This document shows positions 1 through 5,769 of a stretch of 6,073 nt of DNA, one piece after another. The stretch lies in contig CANTGP010000200.1 of the NCBI GenBank assembly GCA_947653315.1, positions 1 to 6,073 on the forward strand. The letters run 5' to 3'. Numbering within the stretch: the stretch's first letter is position 1; every line of letters begins with the position of its first letter. The stretch comes from an uncultured Lachnospiraceae bacterium (lineage in GTDB: Bacteria; Bacillota; Clostridia; Lachnospirales; Lachnospiraceae). Position numbers and translations under genes: made by a program. The notes under the pieces were generated by a model, which was not told the origin of the DNA, ran no database searches, and saw only the letters and a list, made by a program, of their open reading frames with translations.

Positions 1-53
1 CCCGCGGCCCCGACCTTGGCAAGGTCGTGCTCCACCAACTGAGCCACTCGCGC
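1..53 (-). tRNA. tRNA-Gly (anticodon GCC), 3' end outside window
   Basis: Read on the minus strand from base 53, the sequence folds as a tRNA. The 5' acceptor strand is GCGCGAG, followed by TG, a D-stem GCTC/GAGC and an anticodon stem CGACC/GGTCG. The loop TTGCCAA carries anticodon GCC (plus-strand 18-20), which decodes GGC and GGU glycine codons. A five-base variable region and the 5' strand of the T-stem (GCGGG) follow. The T-loop, the 3' acceptor strand and any encoded CCA lie beyond the window edge, so the gene is cut by the window and is not a broken gene. It has its own promoter at 67-95. Confidence 0.95.
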
Positions 54-66
54 ATCAACAATAATC

Positions 67-95
67 ATTATACATACACTTTTTCTGTTTGTCAA
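67..95 (-). promoter_or_regulatory. Consensus sigma-A promoter of the tRNA-Gly gene
   Basis: On the minus strand there is a perfect -35 hexamer TTGACA (plus-strand 90-95), a 17-base spacer, and a perfect -10 hexamer TATAAT (67-72). Thirteen bases separate the -10 from the mature tRNA 5' end at base 53. Transcription would therefore start near base 60 and leave only a very short leader for RNase P to remove. A full match at the ideal spacing fits the strong constitutive promoters typical of stable RNA genes. It also implies that this tRNA is first in its transcription unit. Confidence 0.9.
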
Positions 96-123
96 CACTT
101 TTTTAATATTAATTCCATCATGT

Positions 124-148
124 GTAACCGTTCAGGCTGAATGGTTAC
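124..148. repeat. Inverted repeat, 11-base arms, between tRNA and chemoreceptor gene
   Basis: The arms GTAACCGTTCA (124-134) and TGAATGGTTAC (138-148) are reverse complements except at one position, which forms a G-U pair in RNA of the plus sense and an A-C mismatch in RNA of the minus sense. A three-base loop (GGC) separates them. No T-tract follows on either strand, so it is not a normal intrinsic terminator. It lies upstream of both divergent units. It could be an operator for a dimeric regulator, an RNA hairpin in a leader, or a copy of a dispersed intergenic palindrome. Nothing in the window decides between these. Confidence 0.6.
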
Positions 149-220
149 CCCACCTTTCCATAAGGCAAAAATCAGCAAATAATCACATAATATGCTATTC
201 TATGACATTTACTTCCGGAC

Positions 221-226
221 TATAAT
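221..226 (+). promoter_or_regulatory. Candidate -10 element for the chemoreceptor gene
   Basis: A perfect TATAAT lies 44 bases before the chosen ATG. No good -35 hexamer is found at 16 to 18 bases upstream; the 17-base position reads TTCTAT. There is also no extended -10 TG. Many motility and chemotaxis genes in Firmicutes use the sigma-D/FliA type promoter (TAAA, then about 15 bases, then a CCGATA-like box), but no such box was found between the tRNA and the gene. The site is AT-rich by context, so a chance match is possible. Confidence 0.35.
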
Positions 227-257
227 TAAAGAAAGAAAATTTAAAATATAAAATGGC

Positions 258-262
258 GGAGG
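258..262 (+). promoter_or_regulatory. Ribosome binding site GGAGG that sets the chemoreceptor start
   Basis: GGAGG ends eight bases before the ATG at 271, an ideal distance. The ATG at 253 lies two bases before this same motif and has only AT-rich sequence in front of it. Initiation at 271 is therefore favoured and the earlier ATG is probably fortuitous. Confidence 0.8.
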
Positions 263-270
263 CGAAAAAG

Positions 271-1815
271 ATGGAACAAAAAAACATGACTGCATTGGAC
301 GTCTATATCAGCAAAGTGTATAAAATAACCCTGTTGTCCATTACACTCACCTGTCTTTTGGGCGGGCTCTCAAGCACAATGGACCGTCTGTCAGGATTTT
401 ACGAAAATATCAGCCTTGGGGTATTCATCTTCTGCGACCTGACAAATGTTTTATATGTTCTGATCGCCGTTTATTTCATCAAAACGGGATACGAAAACGG
501 TGTGGTAAAACCATCCAAACTAAAATGGAGTAAAATTTTTTTGATTGTCATCATGCTGATACAGTATAATCTTTTGCTGTATATGGCGCCGATTAGGGAG
601 TTTTGGGCATTTTCCTTTTTATTTACCGTAGTAACGGGTCTGTTTTTGGATTCAAAAGTGGTGTTAATTACGAGTTTGGAGATTACGGCTTCACTGCTGG
701 TATCCTGGGTGATAGACGGGGATGCTTTTCTGCCGGTAAAGGATGAAATCTACCAGTCCGCAATTATTAACCGGATTCTTTGCCTGGTCCTGACGATGGT
801 GTTTATTTACCTGATTGTCCATATGGTTTCACGGCATCTCATCGGAGCGAAAAAAGAAGAACTGGAAAAAAACAATGAGCGGGTGCAGAATGTATTGGAC
901 AAGGTCATGCATATTGCCGGGGAACTGGGCGGAGCCAGCCAATCACTGGTCGGGACGGCACAGTCGGAAAGCGTCTCTACACAGCAATTATTTGCAATCA
1001 GTGAAAATCTTTTGGAGCACAGCGGCCAAATGATGGATAAATCGGAACAGAGCCGGAAAAATCTGCTGAATTTGGAAGAAAGCAGCCGCAATATGGAGCT
1101 TAAGATGCAGGATGTCAACCACATTTCCAAAGAACTGACGGAAATTTCCACGGCAAATGAAAAATCCTTAAATCTCCTGATGGGGATGAGCCGGGATGTG
1201 GAGAGTTCCACGGGCAAGACAAAAGAAGTCACGGATAAACTTTTGGCAGAGTCGGGGGAAATCGGCAAGACACTGGATATCATCAATGAAATTGCGGAAT
1301 CCATTAACCTTCTTGCTCTGAACGCATCCATTGAAGCAGCGCGCGCCGGGGATGCCGGACGCGGATTTGCCGTCGTTGCGCAGGAAGTCGGACATTTGGC
1401 GGACAATACAAAGGAATCCCTGCAGAAAGTCGGTGAGGTCGTAAGCCGCGTGCAGGGCGGAACGCACGATGTGTCGGAATTTATGAGTCAAAATGCACGG
1501 CAGTTAATGAACCAAAATAAGGTCATCCTCGAAACCGTGGAAGGAATCCGTACCATGATGGATTTGCTTCGAAAATCCGTGGAAGCGATTGATGAGGCAG
1601 AAGCAATCCGCGGAATACAAAGCGGCGTTATCCAGGAAACGGTAGAAATTAATGAAGACATTGCAGGACGTATCCATTCCGAAAATGAGGAGTTTGCCAA
1701 TATCGCAGATATGGTGCAAAATAATAAGGAAGAAATACAGGAATTGTCCGAACAGGTAGATACCATCAATTCAATGGTGGAAGAACTGGAAAAACTGCTG
1801 GTGGCGGAACCGTAA
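271..1815 (+). CDS. Methyl-accepting chemotaxis protein with six membrane helices
   Basis: A 514-residue membrane chemoreceptor that would relay a signal to CheA/CheW at the inner face of the membrane. About six hydrophobic segments (roughly 19-36, 48-70, 88-106, 111-127, 129-148 and 167-187) have short connectors, so there is no large extracellular ligand domain; sensing is probably within the membrane or through a partner. No HAMP domain is evident, and helix 6 runs straight into a coiled coil (about 190-510). The signalling tip at about 341-383 is well conserved, with [15 protein letters not shown], then [11 protein letters not shown]. Small departures are IAES where IAxQT is usual, and EVGHLA where EVRxLA is usual. 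The protein ends LLVAEP, with no CheR-docking pentapeptide. The start at 271 is chosen for GGAGG eight bases upstream; starting at 253 would add six residues. It appears monocistronic, closed by the terminator at 1814-1885. Family assignment is firm; the ligand is unknown. Confidence 0.95.
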   Translation: MEQKNMTALDVYISKVYKITLLSITLTCLLGGLSSTMDRLSGFYENISLGVFIFCDLTNVLYVLIAVYFIKTGYENGVVKPSKLKWSKIFLIVIMLIQYNLLLYMAPIREFWAFSFLFTVVTGLFLDSKVVLITSLEITASLLVSWVIDGDAFLPVKDEIYQSAIINRILCLVLTMVFIYLIVHMVSRHLIGAKKEELEKNNERVQNVLDKVMHIAGELGGASQSLVGTAQSESVSTQQLFAISENLLEHSGQMMDKSEQSRKNLLNLEESSRNMELKMQDVNHISKELTEISTANEKSLNLLMGMSRDVESSTGKTKEVTDKLLAESGEIGKTLDIINEIAESINLLALNASIEAARAGDAGRGFAVVAQEVGHLADNTKESLQKVGEVVSRVQGGTHDVSEFMSQNARQLMNQNKVILETVEGIRTMMDLLRKSVEAIDEAEAIRGIQSGVIQETVEINEDIAGRIHSENEEFANIADMVQNNKEEIQELSEQVDTINSMVEELEKLLVAEP

Positions 1816-1885
1816 AAAAACATAACAAGGGATTCGGCTTCCGCTCTTTTCACGGAAACAGCGGAAGCCGAATCCCTGTGTTTTT
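1814..1885. terminator. Bidirectional intrinsic terminator between convergent genes
   Basis: An 18-base perfect stem pairs AGGGATTCGGCTTCCGCT (1828-1845) with its complement at 1860-1877, around a 14-base loop. On the plus strand it is followed by GTG and five T residues (1881-1885), which would stop the chemoreceptor transcript. On the minus strand a run of seven T residues (plus-strand A at 1814-1820) follows a few bases after the stem and would stop the long leftward transcript that ends with the SuhB-like gene. The minus-strand T-tract overlaps the last two bases of the chemoreceptor stop codon. Confidence 0.92.
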
Positions 1886-1891
1886 AAAAAG

Positions 1892-1926
1892 CATTTCAAA
1901 GCATATATTCGGGGATACATTTCAAA
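1892..1926. repeat. Nine-base direct repeat spanning the SuhB-like stop codon
   Basis: CATTTCAAA occurs at 1892-1900 and again at 1918-1926, 26 bases apart. The second copy contains the stop codon of the minus-strand phosphatase gene. It may be a small duplication or chance in an AT-rich spacer. No function is suggested. Confidence 0.3.
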
Positions 1927-2761
1927 CCCGCCCCAAATACTCCTCTACCAATATCCGCGGAATCCGTCCGTTTCCCGCCACGATATCCGACACATTCCCC
2001 GTTCCCGCATCCGCGCCCCGGTAATCCAACACCAGTCCGCCCGCCTCACGCACCAGCAGCATCCCTGCCGCAAAATCCCACAGCTTCAGCCCCCGTTCGA
2101 AATACCCTTCTATCCTCCCGCATGCCGCATTCGCCAAATCCAACGCCGCCGAGCCGGTACGCCTGATATCCTGGCAGTCCATAAAGATTGCCTGGAACAC
2201 CGGGAAATTTTCCTCCGCCATCGCTTTGTAATAGGGTGACGTCCCTATGGAAATCAGGCTTTCCCCCATTTTTTCCGCACTGCTTACCCGCACCCGCCTG
2301 CCGTTCAGGTAACAGCCTTGTCCTTGCGCCGCCCAAAACATCTCGTCCGCATACGGATTGTACACAATCCCCATAACAATCCTTCCACCGTCCATAAACG
2401 CCAGCGAAACCGCACTGTTCCGGTAATCATGGATCAGGTTCGTGGTACCGTCCACCGGATCCAGTACCCACACAAGCCCTGCCCGGTCAATTTCCTCGTT
2501 GGATTTTTCCTCCCCCATAAACTGTACCTCCGGGTATAACTCCTGCAGTTTCCCGTAAATAAACTGCTGCACGGCAAAATCCACTTCCGTCACGTAATCC
2601 GCCACTCCTTTTGTCTTGGTGTGCCCTGCCGCTTCCCTGTCCCGGAACAGCTTTCCGGCTTCCTTCACCACCGCCTTTACGGCTTCCACGTCAATTTTAC
2701 TGCCGTTTCCCGCACAAATTTCCATACCCATTCCTTCCCCGTTCCCGTCATATGTCCGCAT
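1922..2761 (-). CDS. Inositol monophosphatase family protein, SuhB-like
   Basis: A 279-residue cytosolic magnesium-dependent phosphatase of the FIG superfamily, expected to hydrolyse inositol monophosphate or a related sugar or nucleotide phosphate. Metal-site motifs are intact: GEE at about 83-85, WVLDPVDGTTN at about 98-108, and LWDFAAG at about 227-233. The stretch RRTGSAALDLA (about 200-210) and the sequence after it closely match Escherichia coli SuhB as I recall it. Length is slightly above the usual 260-270, the excess being a Gly-rich N-terminus. GGAGG at 2769-2773 is seven bases from the ATG at 2761 but only one base from the ATG at 2767, so 2761 is preferred. A third option is the ATG at 2725, with GAAGGA six bases upstream, close to where family members usually begin. 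It is last in the leftward series, 42 bases after the small unknown gene, and is closed by the terminator. The true substrate cannot be told from sequence; 3'-phosphonucleotide or sugar phosphatase activity is possible. Confidence 0.93.
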   Translation of the reverse strand: MRTYDGNGEGMGMEICAGNGSKIDVEAVKAVVKEAGKLFRDREAAGHTKTKGVADYVTEVDFAVQQFIYGKLQELYPEVQFMGEEKSNEEIDRAGLVWVLDPVDGTTNLIHDYRNSAVSLAFMDGGRIVMGIVYNPYADEMFWAAQGQGCYLNGRRVRVSSAEKMGESLISIGTSPYYKAMAEENFPVFQAIFMDCQDIRRTGSAALDLANAACGRIEGYFERGLKLWDFAAGMLLVREAGGLVLDYRGADAGTGNVSDIVAGNGRIPRILVEEYLGRV

Positions 2762-2768
2762 ATTCATT

Positions 2769-2773
2769 CCTCC
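2769..2773 (-). promoter_or_regulatory. Ribosome binding site GGAGG of the SuhB-like gene
   Basis: On the minus strand GGAGG is followed by a single base and an ATG (2767), then AAT and a second ATG (2761). Only the second ATG has workable spacing (seven bases), so this site favours 2761 as the start. Confidence 0.7.
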
Positions 2774-2803
2774 GCTTTTCCGCAGTCACCCGTTTTCCCC
2801 CTG

Positions 2804-3022
2804 CTACTCATTATCCGGCGCGCCGGCATTCAAATCCGTGTAACAGTCCAGCAGCCCCACCGTCTCGTTTGCCGGTCTGCCGTACATATTACAGCACTTA
2901 TGGGAAACTTCAGCCCCCTTATCGCTGCCCAAATCCATTTCCACACTCATCCGCACCACACCCATCTGCGTTTCCCCATCTAAATGCCTTAAAATATCCT
3001 CAATCAAACGTTCGTCTTCCAT
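2804..3022 (-). CDS. Small unknown protein with three cysteines
   Basis: A 72-residue protein that I do not recognise. It starts with a predicted helix rich in charged residues (MEDERLIEDILRHLDGE), followed by a likely strand (about 21-29, GVVRMSVEM). A segment with a Cys-Cys pair at 43-44 (SHKCCNMYGRP) follows, then a third Cys at 60. It has no signal peptide or membrane helix, so it is probably cytosolic. AAGGAG at 3033-3038 lies ten bases before the ATG at 3022; another ATG at 3031 is only one base from it and is less likely. The TAG stop is 42 bases before the SuhB-like gene, which suggests co-transcription. Support for it being real: a proper ribosome binding site, the same strand and spacing as its neighbours, and a mixed sensible composition. 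Three cysteines in so short a protein could bind metal or form a disulfide, but there is no recognised motif. It could still be a chance frame. Confidence 0.65.
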   Translation of the reverse strand: MEDERLIEDILRHLDGETQMGVVRMSVEMDLGSDKGAEVSHKCCNMYGRPANETVGLLDCYTDLNAGAPDNE

Positions 3023-3032
3023 CCCCCGCATT

Positions 3033-3038
3033 CTCCTT
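3033..3038 (-). promoter_or_regulatory. Ribosome binding site AAGGAG of the small unknown gene
   Basis: The minus strand reads AAAGGAG here, a strong Shine-Dalgarno match. It is ten bases from the ATG at 3022 and one base from the ATG at 3031. It supports translation of the 72-residue frame and favours the downstream start, though ten bases is slightly long. Confidence 0.6.
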
Positions 3039-3102
3039 TCTTTCCCGTTTTATCCCCTATTTTTCCCAATCCTTCTCCGAAATCCTGTCCTGTTTTATCA
3101 CC

Positions 3103-3125
3103 GCAGCGCCCGTCGTAACCGCTGC
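3103..3125. repeat. Short hairpin in the gap after the LRR gene
   Basis: GCAGCG (3103-3108) pairs with CGCTGC (3120-3125) around an 11-base loop. It sits in the roughly 127-base gap between the LRR gene and the small unknown gene. On the minus strand it is followed by GGTGATAAAACAGG, with no T-tract, so it is not a convincing terminator. It could slow exonucleases or mark an mRNA boundary. No promoter with good -35 and -10 boxes was found in this gap. Confidence 0.3.
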
Positions 3126-3149
3126 ACGGCATTACCGGAGTCCCATCCG

Positions 3150-4103
3150 TCAATCCAAAGACAGACCGTCAAAAAAATCCTGCTCCTCCATCTTCTCCGA
3201 TTTATACCGGATCAAAAATGCCTTCATCTCCGCATATTCCCCCGGCATATCCGACAATACGGCGTCAAAATTTTCCTCGGTTACCCCGCCGATATCCGCA
3301 AATTTTTGGAAATATTCCTGCTCATGCCCATGTTCCTTTAACAGAACTTCCCAGCTTTCCTCGCTGCCGCACCCCTTCGTATGCGCCGTCAGGTATTCTT
3401 TCAGTTTCCTTTCCGTCTCCTCCGCCAAACCAATGGGATTCATCAGCCGCAGGAAAGCCAAACGTACTTTGCCCTTCCGTTTGTTTTTCTCAAACTCCTC
3501 CAGACTGCTTCCATAATCCTCCTCCCCGCAGAGGATCATTTTCGTATAGCCTTCGCCGTCTTCCTCATCCATGACGGCATTCATTTTGGCATCCCACTTG
3601 CAGATCCATTCTTCCGTCCCCGCCTCCAGCGGATTCATCAGGTATTCCGTATCGAGCATCCCCGCACCGGCAGCCAGCAGCGCCGCCTGCTGGTCCTCCA
3701 CATCCCTGCCGCTTCCGGTTCCCTGCTTCCCGCCGCCGTCTTCCCGCTCCAATCCGGGAGCGTAGGCATAAATCCTCCTTACCGCCGGACACTCCATGAA
3801 AATCCTGCTTCCCAGCTTCATTTTCTTCTTCGGCAGCCACACATTTTCCAAATTGGAACAATAAGCAAATGCCCAGTCGCCGATTTCTTCCACCGAATCC
3901 GGCAACACCACCTTCCGTAACTGCTTTCTGCTTAAAAAAGTCTTTTTTGCAACGGCTTTTACCGGATACCCCTCAATTTGCCCCGGCACCTGCACCTCCG
4001 TATCCGTACCGCCGTAATCCGTAATCCGGACCCACCCTCCGTCCTCCACCGTATATCCGATGGCTCCGTCCGGTGTTTTGATACTTCCTTTCCGCCTTTC
4101 CAT
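3150..4103 (-). CDS. Cytosolic BspA-type leucine-rich-repeat protein with helical C-terminal domain
   Basis: A 317-residue protein of uncertain function. Residues about 10-115 hold two to three BspA-type (LRR_5) repeats: a strand-rich entry (VQVPGQIEGYPVKAVAKKTF, 37-56), then LRKVVLPDSVEEIGDWAFAYC (62-82), and LENVWLPKKKMKLGSRIFMEC (85-105). A Gly-rich linker (about 119-134, GGGKQGTGSGR) leads to an alpha-helical region (about 136-317) containing RLAFLRLMNPIGL and a segment around 251-300 that resembles helical-repeat units. There is no signal peptide, membrane helix or cell-wall anchor, unlike the surface-exposed BspA proteins, so it is probably cytosolic. The gene begins 66 bases after the MoxR ATPase gene. 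The ribosome site is weak (GGGATGGGAAA before the ATG), which may mean partial dependence on translation upstream. By position it is a candidate adaptor or substrate receptor for the MoxR/VWA pair; this is inference. The LRR call is fairly sure, the C-terminal domain is not identified. Confidence 0.85.
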   Translation of the reverse strand: MERRKGSIKTPDGAIGYTVEDGGWVRITDYGGTDTEVQVPGQIEGYPVKAVAKKTFLSRKQLRKVVLPDSVEEIGDWAFAYCSNLENVWLPKKKMKLGSRIFMECPAVRRIYAYAPGLEREDGGGKQGTGSGRDVEDQQAALLAAGAGMLDTEYLMNPLEAGTEEWICKWDAKMNAVMDEEDGEGYTKMILCGEEDYGSSLEEFEKNKRKGKVRLAFLRLMNPIGLAEETERKLKEYLTAHTKGCGSEESWEVLLKEHGHEQEYFQKFADIGGVTEENFDAVLSDMPGEYAEMKAFLIRYKSEKMEEQDFFDGLSLD

Positions 4104-4140
4104 TTTCCCATCCCATTCCGATTTTTTTGTTCCTGCTTAT

Positions 4141-4185
4141 CACAATTCCGGTTTTCACAATCCCAATTTTCACAATTCCAGTTTT
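4141..4185. repeat. Three 15-base tandem repeats across the MoxR stop codon
   Basis: The plus strand reads CACAATTCCGGTTTT (4141-4155), CACAATCCCAATTTT (4156-4170) and CACAATTCCAGTTTT (4171-4185). Adjacent units differ at only two or three positions. The unit at 4171-4185 encodes the last residues of the ATPase, KLEL. The other two lie in the spacer before the LRR gene. Because the unit is 15 bases, the reading frame is kept, and each repeat ends at a TGA in the ATPase frame; a TAA follows the last one. Confidence 0.85.
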
Positions 4186-5687
4186 TCTATTTCAAGCATC
4201 AGGTTTTCCTGGCGCTCGGACAACCGCAGCGCTTCGTTATGCTTTTGGTAATCTTCACAGCCGAATGTGGCAATGAAACGCGCCCCCGCCGTATTTACGG
4301 TAAGCTCCGTTACCAGTATCAGCATTTCGTTTCCTTCCTCAAAAGCCGTTTCCACAAAGGAAAACAAACCGTGCAGTCTTTCCTTTGTCGCCGCCGTAGC
4401 CGCCTTCATGGCGGCAACCTCCGTCCCGAATTTCTTCTTAATCTGCCCGAATGCATCCGCCGCCGTTTCCGCATCCCCAGCATACAATTCCTTTTTCGTC
4501 TGCTCCAGGAATCGGATGACTGCCCTGTGCTTCCTGCGGTCCCCGTCCGACAGGGAATTGGCTTTTCCCAAAGAATCCACCAGCTTCTTTTTTCCCTCCG
4601 CCTGCCGCTCCATCATCTCCGTCACCGACGCCATGTCTCCGCCTTTTTCCGCCAGTCCGCGGAGTGCCTTTAACGGATTCATCAGGTCGTTCAGGTAATC
4701 CGCCGTCTCCATCCGCTCCCTGATTTCCCCCAGCATTTTATCCATCAGCATACTTAACAGCGAAAGCCGCTCGTCAAACGAAGCCGCTTTTGCCCGGATA
4801 AACGCCTCCTCCGGAGCCGCACCCTTTAATATTTCCTCCACATGGTAATTCTTTTTATACTTTTGGTATAAATCATAGTATGCGGTAAATTCCTTTACCA
4901 CACGCTCATTGCGCAAGTACTGCCCCACCAGCGTTTCATCCACCGCCAGCCCTTCTTCCTCGTACAGCGTAAGAATTTGGGACAAATCCTCCCATCCCCT
5001 CGCCGTCACATAGGAACGCCCTTTCACGGTCGTCTCTATTTTATAAAAATGCTCCTTTTTCAGTTCCAGGTAACTGGTAACCACATTATGAATCCCCTGG
5101 TTACCCGCATACTCCTTCCATACCCCGTATTCCGCTTCCACATCCAGCACTTTCAGACGGTCCATCGTTACCACGTCAAAATCCCGCACCGACTTATTAT
5201 ATTCCGGCGGATTCCCCGCCGTCACGATCACCCAGCCCTCCGGCACCCGGTGCCTGCCGAATACCTTATACTGTAAAAACTGGAGCATGGACGGCGCCAG
5301 CGTTTCCGACACGCAATTGATTTCATCCAAAAACAAAATCCCTTCCCGGATGCCGCTCTCCCGCATCACGTCATAAATGGAAGCAATGATTTCGCTCATG
5401 GTATATTCCGATACCTTATACTCCAATCCCCCGTACTCCTTCGTTTCGATAAAAGGAAGTCCCAACGCCGACTGTCTCGTATGGTGGGTCATGGAATAAG
5501 ACACCAGCGCGATTCCCAACTCCTGCGCAATCTGCTCCATGATTGCCGTCTTCCCCACTCCCGGCGCCCCCAAAAGGAAAATAGGCCGCTGGCGCACCAC
5601 CGGAATCCTGTATTCCCCGAAACCATCCTTTTTTAAATACAAATCCACCGTATTCCTGATATATTCCTTCGCCTGCTTAATATTCAT
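4170..5687 (-). CDS. MoxR-family AAA+ ATPase, RavA-like in size
   Basis: A 505-residue cytosolic ATPase expected to form a ring and act as a chaperone-like remodeller with a VWA partner. The AAA+ module covers about 1-260: Walker A GAPGVGKT (40-47), Walker B ILFLDE (117-122), sensor 1 in VTAGNPP (Asn159), a candidate arginine finger in MDRLKV (Arg177), and sensor 2 in VTARGWEDL (Arg230). All catalytic motifs are present. The C-terminal half (about 260-505) is predicted helical and charged, with likely coiled-coil stretches, and I cannot assign it to a known domain. RavA of E. coli has a similar total length (about 500) and also carries an extra C-terminal region, but equivalence is unproven. 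The ATG at 5687 is the only usable start, since an in-frame TGA lies 15 codons upstream; GGGAG about 11 bases before it is a modest ribosome site. It follows the VWA-like gene by 82 bases. Its stop lies in the tandem repeat at 4141-4185. Confidence 0.93.
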   Translation of the reverse strand: MNIKQAKEYIRNTVDLYLKKDGFGEYRIPVVRQRPIFLLGAPGVGKTAIMEQIAQELGIALVSYSMTHHTRQSALGLPFIETKEYGGLEYKVSEYTMSEIIASIYDVMRESGIREGILFLDEINCVSETLAPSMLQFLQYKVFGRHRVPEGWVIVTAGNPPEYNKSVRDFDVVTMDRLKVLDVEAEYGVWKEYAGNQGIHNVVTSYLELKKEHFYKIETTVKGRSYVTARGWEDLSQILTLYEEEGLAVDETLVGQYLRNERVVKEFTAYYDLYQKYKKNYHVEEILKGAAPEEAFIRAKAASFDERLSLLSMLMDKMLGEIRERMETADYLNDLMNPLKALRGLAEKGGDMASVTEMMERQAEGKKKLVDSLGKANSLSDGDRRKHRAVIRFLEQTKKELYAGDAETAADAFGQIKKKFGTEVAAMKAATAATKERLHGLFSFVETAFEEGNEMLILVTELTVNTAGARFIATFGCEDYQKHNEALRLSERQENLMLEIEKLEL

Positions 5688-5769
5688 ATCCGTTCCGTCT
5701 CCCGCTTCTTTTTTCTTTCCCGCTCCCGGTCATTCCACGGCTCCCCGCCTGTTTCCCATTCCTGTTTCG

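Noticed and set aside
1..53. tRNA considered as an integration site for a mobile element
   Set aside because: The 3' end, where attachment sites usually lie, is outside the window. Nothing on the visible side resembles an integrase or a duplicated tRNA fragment.
807..1406. A 199-codon open frame on the minus strand inside the chemoreceptor gene
   Set aside because: It is a Ser-rich shadow of the chemoreceptor coiled coil, which is clearly coding on the plus strand.
3103..3125. Hairpin considered as a terminator after the LRR gene
   Set aside because: The stem is only six bases, the loop is 11 bases and no T-tract follows on either strand.
2611..3516. A 301-codon open frame on the plus strand
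   Set aside because: It lies antisense to the SuhB-like start, the small gene and the end of the LRR gene. Its product is dominated by Ser, Pro, Phe and Arg with no domain or pattern, as expected from the complement of purine-rich coding strands. The genes opposite it have recognisable motifs or ribosome sites.
3381..3920. A 179-codon open frame on the plus strand, and a similar 231-codon one at 3978-4673
   Set aside because: Both are antisense to the LRR and ATPase genes. They give low-complexity products rich in Arg, His, Phe and Pro, with no recognisable domain.
3973..4173. A 66-codon minus-strand frame starting with GTG in the tandem repeat
   Set aside because: It begins inside the 15-base repeats, overlaps the LRR start in another frame, and becomes Gly/Arg-rich without pattern. 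It has no ribosome site of its own that is better than chance.
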